From positions 1-10,434 of the forward strand of contig CAJUDT010000080.1 in the NCBI GenBank assembly GCA_910585415.1: DNA of 10,434 nucleotides. The letters run 5' to 3'. Source of the DNA: an uncultured Flavonifractor sp. (GTDB taxonomy: Bacteria > Bacillota > Clostridia > Oscillospirales > Oscillospiraceae). The notes under the pieces were generated by a model. The model did not search any database. It was given only the letters and a program-made list of their open reading frames with translations, and was not told where the DNA came from. Positions 1-6,004 of the stretch are shown here, one piece after another. The stretch's first letter is position 1. Each line of letters starts with the position of its first letter. The translations under genes and the position numbers were made by a program.

Positions 1-97
1 CTCCGCTTTCTTTCTGCTCAACCAGATTTCCTATATTCTTATTCGGGAGTAATAAAATCATTTTTGCTCGCCGTCAATCTTTTTCAATCCAACACCG

Positions 98-125
98 TCA
101 CAAAAAATCGTCGCAATTTTTGTGA
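98..125. repeat. AT-rich inverted repeat
   Basis: A 9-bp perfect inverted repeat (tcacaaaaa at 98-106, tttttgtga at 117-125) with a 10-base loop lies in the AT-rich left flank. The stem has almost no G+C, so it is a poor rho-independent terminator. It could be an operator-like dyad or part of the 3' end of a gene to the left of the window. No coding capacity was found in positions 1-258. Confidence 0.4.
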
Positions 126-163
126 ACTCTGCCAACGGACTGCCCGCAGGTACCTCCCAAAGC

Positions 164-218
164 AAAACAAAGGCCCCATGGTCCGGTATCTGCTGCCGGG
201 TCCATGAGGCCATTTTTT
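164..218. terminator. Bidirectional rho-independent terminator
   Basis: A long imperfect hairpin (arms about 172-186 and 196-211, core ggcc/catgg/ccgg pairing, loop about 9 bases) is flanked by T-rich tails for both directions. On the plus strand it is followed by attttttg (212-219). On the minus strand it is followed by TTTGTTTTG (163-171 read in reverse). It starts about 47 bases beyond the stop codon of the minus-strand oxidoreductase and would terminate that gene. The plus-strand tail suggests a convergent gene just left of the window. Confidence 0.8.
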
Positions 219-258
219 GAGCGGTGAGATTTGAGTCCGCACATGGTTCGACCGCCGG

Positions 259-1560
259 TCACATCCCCTTTTTGCCGTCCGTGGCCGGGTTGTCCAACAG
301 GGAACCATCCTCGCCGAAGCGGGAGCCGTGACAGGGACAATCCCAGCTGTGCTCGGCGGCGTTGTATTTCAGGGCGCAGCCCATATGGGGACAGCGGGGC
401 GCCGTGGGGGTCAGGAGTGACAGAGCGGCCTCCAGCCCATTTGCCGCCAGCTGGGGACGGAGGACTGTCCGGGAGGGCGAAAAAACCGCCTCATAGGGGT
501 TCTCCCGCTCCAACACCAGGTCGGTTAACAGCCCAGCTGCCGCCATAGAGGTGGTCATCCCCCATTTGTTGAAGCCGGCGGCCACATAGAGCCCATGGGT
601 ACGCCTGGAATACGGCCCGATATAGGGGACGCCATCCAGTGTCATACAGTCCTGCGTGGCCCAGCGGGCCGTCTCTTTGGCGTCGGGATAGTGCCTCTGG
701 GAAAAGCGCTCCAGCTCCTGCCAGCCGCCGCCGCGCTTGCCCGTCCGGTGACTGCCGCCGCCCAGAAACAGCAGGCCGTTATAATTCCGAAATGACAATC
801 CCTTCTCGTTCTCATCCACATACATCCCATGGACATCCGGGGCATTGTCCAGAGCCAGCACATAGGAGCGGTGTTGGTAGAGCTTTAGGAAATAACCGCC
901 GTGCTTGTTGAGCAGGGGGAAATGGGTGGCAAGGATCATTGTTTTCGCCGAAATTGTTCCGCCGCTGGTCATTGCCTGACCGGGGGCGATCTCCAAGACC
1001 TTGGTGTGTTCAAAAATCCGCAAACCCTTGGCCACAGCGGCAAGAAATTTAAGCGGGTGGAATTGGGCCTGGCGCTCAAATTTTATCGCTCCCGCAACGG
1101 GAAACGGGAGGGGAATCTTCTCAACAAACCCGGCGGCAAATCCCAGCCGCTCCAGGGCGGTCAGCTCCTGCTCCAGCTTTTTCCGGCCGTCCATGGAGTA
1201 GACAAAGGAATCCTTTTCCTCAAAATGGCAGTCGATATCCTGACACAGAGTCCGATACTCCTCCAGCGCCGCCTGGTTGGCCGACAAGTACATCTTTGCC
1301 CGCTCCACGCCAAATTCCCGAGTCAGCTTGCCGTAGATCAGCCCATGCTGGGAGGTGAGCTTTGCTGTTGTATTTTTGGTGATGCCGCCGCCGATACTCC
1401 CCGCCTCCACCAGCGCGTAATCCACCCCCGCCTGTGCCAGCTTGTAGGCGCATAAAAGTCCGGCCATACCGCCGCCGACAATGAGCACATCGGTTCTCAG
1501 GTCTGCGCGAAGGGGCTCAAATTGGGGAAGCTGTGCCGTCTGACTCCATACGGAATCCAT
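259..1560 (-). CDS. FAD-dependent oxidoreductase with C-terminal Rieske [2Fe-2S] domain
   Basis: A 433-residue protein with two parts. The N-terminal part is a DAO/glycine-oxidase-type FAD fold: the dinucleotide motif DVLIVGGGMAG lies at about residues 24-34, and a GVPYIGP-type conserved turn near 310-316 precedes the C-terminal FAD segment (GLYVAAGFNKWGMTTSMAAG, about 323-343). The last 45 residues are a Rieske domain with all four cluster ligands in place (C390, H392, C408, H411) and the two extra cysteines (C395, C410) that form a disulfide in many Rieske proteins. No signal peptide is seen, so it is probably cytoplasmic. The family resembles Bacillus YhfW-like proteins; substrate and electron partner are unknown. 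The ATG at 1560 has a good GAGGTGA ribosome site about 5 bases upstream. It appears monocistronic, with terminators on both sides. The Rieske tail ends soon after the last ligand but looks complete. Confidence 0.9.
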   Translation of the reverse strand: MDSVWSQTAQLPQFEPLRADLRTDVLIVGGGMAGLLCAYKLAQAGVDYALVEAGSIGGGITKNTTAKLTSQHGLIYGKLTREFGVERAKMYLSANQAALEEYRTLCQDIDCHFEEKDSFVYSMDGRKKLEQELTALERLGFAAGFVEKIPLPFPVAGAIKFERQAQFHPLKFLAAVAKGLRIFEHTKVLEIAPGQAMTSGGTISAKTMILATHFPLLNKHGGYFLKLYQHRSYVLALDNAPDVHGMYVDENEKGLSFRNYNGLLFLGGGSHRTGKRGGGWQELERFSQRHYPDAKETARWATQDCMTLDGVPYIGPYSRRTHGLYVAAGFNKWGMTTSMAAAGLLTDLVLERENPYEAVFSPSRTVLRPQLAANGLEAALSLLTPTAPRCPHMGCALKYNAAEHSWDCPCHGSRFGEDGSLLDNPATDGKKGM

Positions 1561-1602
1561 CCTATCACCTCACTGGGGTTAGGATGGCTGTGCGTTCCGC
1601 AG

Positions 1603-1608
1603 ATTATA
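1603..1608 (-). promoter_or_regulatory. Candidate -10 element for the Rieske oxidoreductase gene
   Basis: A perfect TATAAT (minus strand) lies 42 bases upstream of the oxidoreductase start, just after the terminator of the preceding gene, which is where a promoter is expected. There is no good -35 hexamer at 16-18 bases; the nearest TTGAGC is only 11 bases away. It may be an activator-dependent promoter or a chance match. Confidence 0.4.
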
Positions 1609-1638
1609 CTCAGGGGCAGGCTCAAGCTGCCGCAGCAC

Positions 1639-1669
1639 AAAAGCCGGCGCAGCCTGACGCCGCACCGGC
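1639..1669 (-). terminator. Rho-independent terminator after the GNAT gene
   Basis: On the minus strand an 8-bp GC-rich stem (GCCGGTGC with GCGCCGGC, one G-T pair) with an 11-base loop is followed directly by TTTTGTG. It starts about 46 bases downstream of the GNAT stop codon and separates that gene from the oxidoreductase. Confidence 0.7.
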
Positions 1670-1715
1670 CCACACGAGCAATCATCTCGGAGCCCGCCTG
1701 CCCGCAATCCCCCAT

Positions 1716-2273
1716 TCAAAGCGTCCGCACATAGCGCAAATCCACGCAGACTGTATCCGGCGGAAAGGGAATATCCACATGGGTGCCGTCCCAGGTAAAA
1801 CCGTGGCGGGCGTAAAATCTCCGGGCCCCCTCGTTTTCCCGCAGGACGAACACAAAGCAGCTGGGATACACGCCCTTCATGCGGCGCAGGACTTCCCCCA
1901 TCAGCAGGGAGCCGTATCCCTTCCCCTTCTCATCCGGGTGGGTGTAGAAGGAGACAATCTCCCCCCAGCCCTCATAGCCTGTGGAGTCGAAGCTCACCAG
2001 ACTGCTCTCCTGAGGACTGGGCCCCACCCGCGCGGGGGCGTAGGTGGCGCAGCACACAGGGGTCTCCCCCCGGTAGAGCAGCAGGCCATGACAGCGCCCG
2101 GTCCGGTGGTCCTCCCGAAAATAGGGGACCCAGCGCTCGTCCGTGACCTCCTGCTGTAAATACGCGGCGGGCAGGGCCTCAGTGTAGGTGGTCCGCCAGC
2201 CCAGCGCGTGAATCAGGGACATCGCCTCAAAATGCGCCTCCTGACAGGCATCTACAAACTGTAATCTTTCCAT
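1716..2273 (-). CDS. GNAT-family N-acetyltransferase
   Basis: A 185-residue protein with the C-terminal signature of the GCN5-related acetyltransferase fold. The sequence WGEIVSFYTHPDEKGKGYGS (about residues 103-122) contains the beta4 strand and the acetyl-CoA pyrophosphate loop (KGKGYG). It is followed by a helix and the motif-B region ENEGARRFYARHGF (about 146-159). The N-terminal half (about 1-80) would form the acceptor-binding part and gives no hint of substrate. I chose the ATG at 2273 because GGGGAGG lies 5-6 bases upstream. The adjacent ATG at 2276 is too close to that site, and the longer reading frame from 2324 has no ribosome site. The gene lies alone between a structured non-coding region upstream and a terminator downstream. 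It could act on a small molecule or a ribosomal protein; the sequence does not decide. Confidence 0.85.
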   Translation of the reverse strand: MERLQFVDACQEAHFEAMSLIHALGWRTTYTEALPAAYLQQEVTDERWVPYFREDHRTGRCHGLLLYRGETPVCCATYAPARVGPSPQESSLVSFDSTGYEGWGEIVSFYTHPDEKGKGYGSLLMGEVLRRMKGVYPSCFVFVLRENEGARRFYARHGFTWDGTHVDIPFPPDTVCVDLRYVRTL

Positions 2274-2388
2274 CATGCCCTCCCCTTTGTTATATTCCCC
2301 ATTCCCGCCCTCGCTTCCAGTCAACGCAGTGGTGATACCTTGTAAATTGGAGCCGAACTCCGTTACAATGCGGTTATACGCAGTCTGG
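2274..2388 (-). promoter_or_regulatory. Leader and possible promoter region of the 1716-2273 GNAT gene
   Basis: Non-coding. On the minus strand a TTGTAA (2363-2368) and TACAAG (2339-2344) pair, 18 bases apart, gives a weak sigma-A-like match. A TTGACT (2319-2324) has no -10 at normal spacing. A small hairpin GGAG-TTCGG-CTCC (2349-2361) lies between the first two elements. No terminator with a T-tract was found between the upstream operon and this gene, so read-through from the operon is also possible. Confidence 0.25.
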
Positions 2389-2508
2389 GCGTGACCTTCA
2401 CGCGGAGGAATCGAACCCCCTCGCGCCCGCCCATGGGCGCTGCCAATGGTCCGGACTCATTCTCAGCCGGAAGAGATGCGCTCACCCTGGAAGCTACCAA
2501 TCCGCCGC
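2389..2508 (-). other. Structured non-coding region with a tRNA T-arm-like hairpin (possible ncRNA)
   Basis: This gap between the DIP1984 stop codon and the GNAT leader is dense in possible base pairing. Read on the minus strand it contains, in order: a GCGGCGGA segment (2501-2508) that can pair 7 of 8 with TCCTCCGC (2402-2409) and so close the region; TCCGG/CCGGA arms (2467-2471 and 2450-2454); a 6-bp GCGCCC/GGGCGC hairpin (2423-2440); a T-arm-like hairpin GGGGG-TTCGATT-CCTCC (2404-2420); and a GCGTGA/TCACGC hairpin with a 3-base loop (2389-2403). The T-arm matches the tRNA pattern, but no matching acceptor strand or valid anticodon loop exists, so this is not an intact tRNA. It may be a structured RNA, a processed 3' end of the operon transcript, or a decayed tRNA-like element. 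Some of the helices compete with each other. Confidence 0.4.
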
Positions 2509-2964
2509 TCAGGTAATCAGCTCTGTGGTCCAGTTGGCCGCCTGGATGCGGTTGTCCAGCAGCCGCAGGTCGTGGGCCATCCCATCCACCTGCTTCTGCA
2601 CCGCCTTCACGTCCACCGTGCTCAGGAGCTTGATTTCACTCCGGGTCCCCCGGTGGGCCAGCTGGCTGGCGCTGTAGGCCAGGTCCCGGTAAGCACTGAG
2701 CTTCAGCTTCAGCGCGTCCCGCCGGGCCAGCAGCTGGGTGAGGCTCTCACCCTCCAGCTCCGTGCGGCAGTTGGTCAGGTTGATTTGCCCGATGAGGGCC
2801 TCCAGCTGCGTAATGCAGCCGTCCAGCTCACGCAGGAGCTCCTTGGGAGACTCCGGGGGCCGCTCCCCCTCCTGCACCACTGCGTTGCTGTTCAGCCGCC
2901 CTTGCAGCTGCTGGATACGGCGGTTCAGGTCCGCCCGCTCCTGCAATGCCTCGGCCAGTTTCAT
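2509..2964 (-). CDS. DIP1984-family (septicolysin-like) protein
   Basis: A 151-residue, largely helical protein that looks like a member of the DIP1984 family, some of whose members are annotated as septicolysin. Recognisable landmarks are a charged N-terminal coiled-coil segment (about residues 4-23, ALQERADLNRRIQQL), the INLTN segment (about 61-65), LLARRDALK (about 78-86), TRSEIK (about 107-112) and the C-terminal IQAANWTTEL (about 140-149). There is no signal peptide or membrane segment. The molecular role of the family is not established to my knowledge. The ATG at 2964 has a strong AGGGAGGGAG ribosome site and lies 13 bases after the stop of the dehydratase-like gene, so it is the last gene of the operon. 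The longer in-frame start at 2994 would overlap the upstream gene and has no better ribosome site. A functional link to the activase system is inferred from position only. Confidence 0.8.
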   Translation of the reverse strand: MKLAEALQERADLNRRIQQLQGRLNSNAVVQEGERPPESPKELLRELDGCITQLEALIGQINLTNCRTELEGESLTQLLARRDALKLKLSAYRDLAYSASQLAHRGTRSEIKLLSTVDVKAVQKQVDGMAHDLRLLDNRIQAANWTTELIT

Positions 2965-2977
2965 GGTTTCTCCCTCC

Positions 2978-4294
2978 CTATTCCGCCGCCGCACCTACGG
3001 GCTCTCCCGTCCGTGCCGGGGCCTCCGCGGCCTGCCGGGTCAGACCTCTGGCGTTGGCCAGCATGAGCTTGATGCGGTTCTCCTGGTTGATTTTCGTGGC
3101 CCCCGGGTCGTAATCAATGGCCACAATATTGCTATTCGGATAATCATCCTTGAGCTTGCGAATCATTCCCTTACCCACAATATGGTTGGGCAGGCAGCCA
3201 AAGGGCTGGGTACAGACGATATTGGGGGTGCCCGAGTGAATGAGCTCCAGCATCTCGGCGGTGAGCAGCCAGCCCTCCCCCATCTTGTTGCCCTCCCCCA
3301 GGTAGCCCTGAATGAGCCGGCGCAGGTCCTCGAAGGTACCGGGCGCCCGAAAACCCGCCCGCTCCATGGCGGCAATCATGGCCTTCTGGCATTTCTCCAC
3401 ATACCCCTTCAGGAGCTGGCAGGCTTCCTTTTTCACCCACTTGCCGCCGTAGATTCCCACATCCACCTCGCGGTTGTAGATTTTGAAGATGATGAAGTCG
3501 GTGAGCCCCGGCACCACCGGCTCGGCCCCCTCGCTGAGAAGGAACTGTTCCAGATTGTTGTTCCCCAGGGGGGAGTATTTAATATAAATTTCCCCCACGA
3601 CGCCCACCCGGACCTTGGGTTCCCCGGCCACAGGGACGGCCTTGAGAGCGGCGGTGATATGGTCAAAGTTTTCCACCATGCTCGAAAAGGACAACCCCCG
3701 CCCGTGCTCCATTTCCTCCAGAAGGTGGTCCTCCAGCTGCCGGATGGTCTCGTCGGTCTGGCCGGGGGTGACCTCGTAGGGCCGCACCTGGTTGGCGCAC
3801 TGCACGATAATGTCCCCGTACATCATGGCGAACACCGCCTTGCGCAGGGTGCCCAGCCCCATTTTGAAGCCGGGGTTGGACTCCAGGCCGGACAGATTCA
3901 GGGAGATTACCGGCACATAGCTCAGTCCCGCCTTTTCCAGGGCCTTGCGCAAAAGGTGGATGTAGTTGGACGCACGGCACCCGCCGCCGGTCTGGGTGAT
4001 GAGCAGGGCTACCTTATGGGGGTCGTATTTGCCGCTTTTCACCGCGTCAATGAGCTGTCCAATGACCAGCAAAGCGGGATAGCAGGTGTCGTTGTGGACG
4101 TACTTGAGGCCCTCGTCCACAATGCCCCGGTGGCTGGTGGTGAGCATCTCCACCTTATACCCCAGGTTTTCAATGATACGGGCCATCAGTCCAAAGTGGA
4201 CCGGCAGCATGGTGGGAAAGAGGATGGTATATTCCTCCTTCATTTCCCGGGTAAACAGGAGGCGGCCGGTTTTGTCATATACTAATTCTGCCAT
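2978..4294 (-). CDS. 2-hydroxyacyl-CoA dehydratase-like protein (C-terminal half of the large activase/dehydratase family)
   Basis: A 438-residue protein matching the C-terminal third of the large (about 1,400-residue) activase/dehydratase-related proteins of Firmicutes, corresponding to what I recall as COG3581. Conserved features are the start EEYTILFPTMLPVHF (about residues 20-34), HNDTCYPALLVIGQ with C71, TQTGGGCRASNY with C106, GEIYIKYSP (about 234-242), CTQPFGCLPNH with C361 and C367, and the C-terminal DYDPGATKINQENRIKLML (about 394-412). The cysteines are candidate [4Fe-4S] ligands by analogy with dehydratase subunits; the true substrate of this branch is unknown. The start at 4294 has AAAGGA about 12 bases upstream, inside the end of the preceding GNAT gene, whose stop is only 4 bases away, so translation is probably coupled. 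The longer frame from 4432 would overlap that GNAT gene. The last about 25 residues are low-complexity Ala/Pro-rich. Confidence 0.85.
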   Translation of the reverse strand: MAELVYDKTGRLLFTREMKEEYTILFPTMLPVHFGLMARIIENLGYKVEMLTTSHRGIVDEGLKYVHNDTCYPALLVIGQLIDAVKSGKYDPHKVALLITQTGGGCRASNYIHLLRKALEKAGLSYVPVISLNLSGLESNPGFKMGLGTLRKAVFAMMYGDIIVQCANQVRPYEVTPGQTDETIRQLEDHLLEEMEHGRGLSFSSMVENFDHITAALKAVPVAGEPKVRVGVVGEIYIKYSPLGNNNLEQFLLSEGAEPVVPGLTDFIIFKIYNREVDVGIYGGKWVKKEACQLLKGYVEKCQKAMIAAMERAGFRAPGTFEDLRRLIQGYLGEGNKMGEGWLLTAEMLELIHSGTPNIVCTQPFGCLPNHIVGKGMIRKLKDDYPNSNIVAIDYDPGATKINQENRIKLMLANARGLTRQAAEAPARTGEPVGAAAE

Positions 4295-4298
4295 AGCG

Positions 4299-5051
4299 TC
4301 AGGTTCCTTTCGGTTTGGCGTACAGATAGGCGAAGCCGGGGCGGAAACCCGCCCCCAGCGCCACGTTATGGGAGGCAAGATGGCTCTCGGCGGTGCCGTA
4401 GAAGGGGACCAGGTCCCGGCGGAGCAGCTCATCCTTCAGCAGGGCGGTGAGATTCACCGCCAGCCCCCTCCCCCGGTGCTCCGGCAGGACGTTGATGCCG
4501 ATCTGCCACAGGCGGGGCCCGTCCTGGCTGGCCCCGGCCATGGCGATGGGAGAGCCCGTTTCATCCACCGCCGCCGCCGCAATCCGGTCGGGGAACAGGG
4601 GATTGAAGCACAGCGCATCCCCCCAGAAGGGCACGCCCTGGAACTGCTCCAGCTCGTCCTCCTCGTACCAGCGCACCTCGCCCAGGGGGACAGCGGGCGG
4701 AACGGTCAGGTCGGGCAGGTAAAACTTGCGGGCTGAGCCGATTTCATACCCAAAGGGGGCCAACGCCTCATCAATGGCCCGGCAGTAAGGGGCCTGAAAG
4801 AGCCACTGGGCGGGCCGCTCCAAAAGATACTCCCGGGCCCAGGGCAGCAGCTCCGCCCGGCACGCCGCCGCCAGCTTCCCCCGCCAGATGGCGATTTCCA
4901 GAAATGGGGTGTCCTTGCTGTAGACCCTCCGTCCCGGCCTGTCCTGCCACTCCACCACCACGTTTTCCGGGGTGTCCAGCAGGGCCGGGCCACAGCCCAA
5001 ATCCAGGGCCAGCTGCTCCCGGACAATTTCGTATAAGTCTGCTTGAAGCAT
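4299..5051 (-). CDS. GNAT acetyltransferase, PF12746-like
   Basis: A 250-residue protein whose C-terminal half is a GNAT fold. An IGINVLPEHRGRGLA segment (about residues 184-198) carries the acetyl-CoA-binding RGRGLA loop, followed by a helix and the ESHLASHNVALGAGFRPGF region (about 222-240), in which Asn/Ser pairs before a GF turn are typical of the GNAT_acetyltran group. The N-terminal half (about 1-110) is of the type found in two-domain GNATs and has no recognisable motif. The ATG at 5051 is favoured because AGGAG lies 8 bases upstream; the two earlier ATGs (5093, 5069) lack such a site. It begins 50 bases after the FGE-like gene and ends 4 bases before the dehydratase-like gene. It lies between the two halves of what is one gene in many relatives. 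Its substrate is unknown; modification of a system protein or small molecule is only a guess. Confidence 0.8.
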   Translation of the reverse strand: MLQADLYEIVREQLALDLGCGPALLDTPENVVVEWQDRPGRRVYSKDTPFLEIAIWRGKLAAACRAELLPWAREYLLERPAQWLFQAPYCRAIDEALAPFGYEIGSARKFYLPDLTVPPAVPLGEVRWYEEDELEQFQGVPFWGDALCFNPLFPDRIAAAAVDETGSPIAMAGASQDGPRLWQIGINVLPEHRGRGLAVNLTALLKDELLRRDLVPFYGTAESHLASHNVALGAGFRPGFAYLYAKPKGT

Positions 5052-5101
5052 GCAAAACTCTCCTATCATGTTTGACTTATCTTGTGCAGACACCGTCTAT
5101 G

Positions 5102-6004
5102 TCATATGGCGTTGAGGCGCACAATCCGCCTCCTCCAGCGCTTGTCCATCTCCCGCTCGATATCCTCGTCGGTGCTCCAGGGAAAGCGGGGAAGGCTGTA
5201 CCGAAAATAGGGGGAGTAGGCAAACGCCGCCCGGTCCCCCTCCCCGCCGCAGAGGGCGCAGCCGCCGTCATCCCCCTTCAGCAGCCAGGAAGAGCCGTCC
5301 ACCAACTCAGCACGGCAGGCATTTCCGATGACCAGACCAAAGGCGTTCTGCGCGTCCTTGTCCAAGGTCTCGTTACAGACGGCCCTCAAATCCAGGGTAT
5401 TCCCCCAGGGAAACAGGCTGTGGACTCCGCCAGAACAGAGATATTCCCACTCGTCCTCGGTGGGCAGGACAAAGGGGGGCTTTATGCGCTCCGGGGTGTT
5501 CCAGGACCGCCGCTCCGCCAGCATGGGCGGTATGTCTACCCTGCGCAGAGGCGAGGTTCTGGCGTTCAGGTCCTCCAGCAGCTCTTTTCGGTAGTCCGCC
5601 CAGGTCTGCGCCAGCTGGGCGCGGGCGTCCTGCTCCGCCTCGTCCAGCCAGCCTTGAATCTCCCGGCGCTGTTCCTCGGTCAGGTCCGGCTTTGCCAACA
5701 TACGCCGGCAGTCCTCCTGTTCCTCCTTGAGCCGCTCCAGGTGATACGCCTGGCTCTCCTGGTAATAGCGGCGAAAGGCCGTCAAAATCCGGGGCGGCAG
5801 AGGACAGCGGCCGGTGTCCCAGCCCAGTTTTGCCCCCTGTCTGCCGGGGACGTAGACAAATTCCCCCTTAGGCGCCTCACGGCAGGTCAGGACCAGAAGT
5901 TCCCTCCCCTGTCCGTTCTGCTCCACTCTGGCGGGCTGGAAGGTCAGAGGAAGGGCTTCCAGCTCCTTCAAAACGGGAAGGAAGGGCTCCAGACTGGCGT
6001 TCAT
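5102..6004 (-). CDS. FGE/SUMF1-like protein with inserted coiled coil, probably non-catalytic
   Basis: A 300-residue protein carrying pieces of the formylglycine-generating enzyme (FGE-sulfatase, SUMF1) fold. GEFVYVPG...LGWD (about residues 47-63) resembles the fold's start. LPTEDEWEYL (about 180-189), a GG-containing turn, FPWGN (about 198-202) and NAFGL (about 220-224) are its best-known core motifs. SSW (238-240) may stand for the usual GGSW segment. Between the first and second parts lies a charged helical stretch (about 78-148, rich in Glu, Arg and Gln) that is probably a coiled coil. A CALCGG segment (about 249-254) holds two cysteines, but I cannot align them with the catalytic pair of true FGE, so sulfatase activation is not supported. 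The gene overlaps the activase stop by four bases (ATGA), which strongly suggests translational coupling. It may be a binding or scaffold protein for the neighbouring activase; this is inference. Confidence 0.65.
   Translation of the reverse strand: MNASLEPFLPVLKELEALPLTFQPARVEQNGQGRELLVLTCREAPKGEFVYVPGRQGAKLGWDTGRCPLPPRILTAFRRYYQESQAYHLERLKEEQEDCRRMLAKPDLTEEQRREIQGWLDEAEQDARAQLAQTWADYRKELLEDLNARTSPLRRVDIPPMLAERRSWNTPERIKPPFVLPTEDEWEYLCSGGVHSLFPWGNTLDLRAVCNETLDKDAQNAFGLVIGNACRAELVDGSSWLLKGDDGGCALCGGEGDRAAFAYSPYFRYSLPRFPWSTDEDIEREMDKRWRRRIVRLNAI

Noticed and set aside
2423..2440. Terminator of the five-gene operon
   Set aside because: The GC-rich hairpin is followed by G-rich sequence on the minus strand, with no T-tract.
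2389..2508. An intact tRNA (including selenocysteine tRNA, suggested by the T-arm and long variable-arm-like hairpin)
   Set aside because: The acceptor 3' strand after the T-arm (GCGTGAA) has no complementary 5' strand at the right distance, and the would-be anticodon loop lacks T33 and a plausible anticodon.
2738..4285. Long plus-strand open frame of 515 codons
   Set aside because: It is antisense to two well-recognised minus-strand genes, has no recognisable domains and shows the composition of a GC-rich shadow frame.
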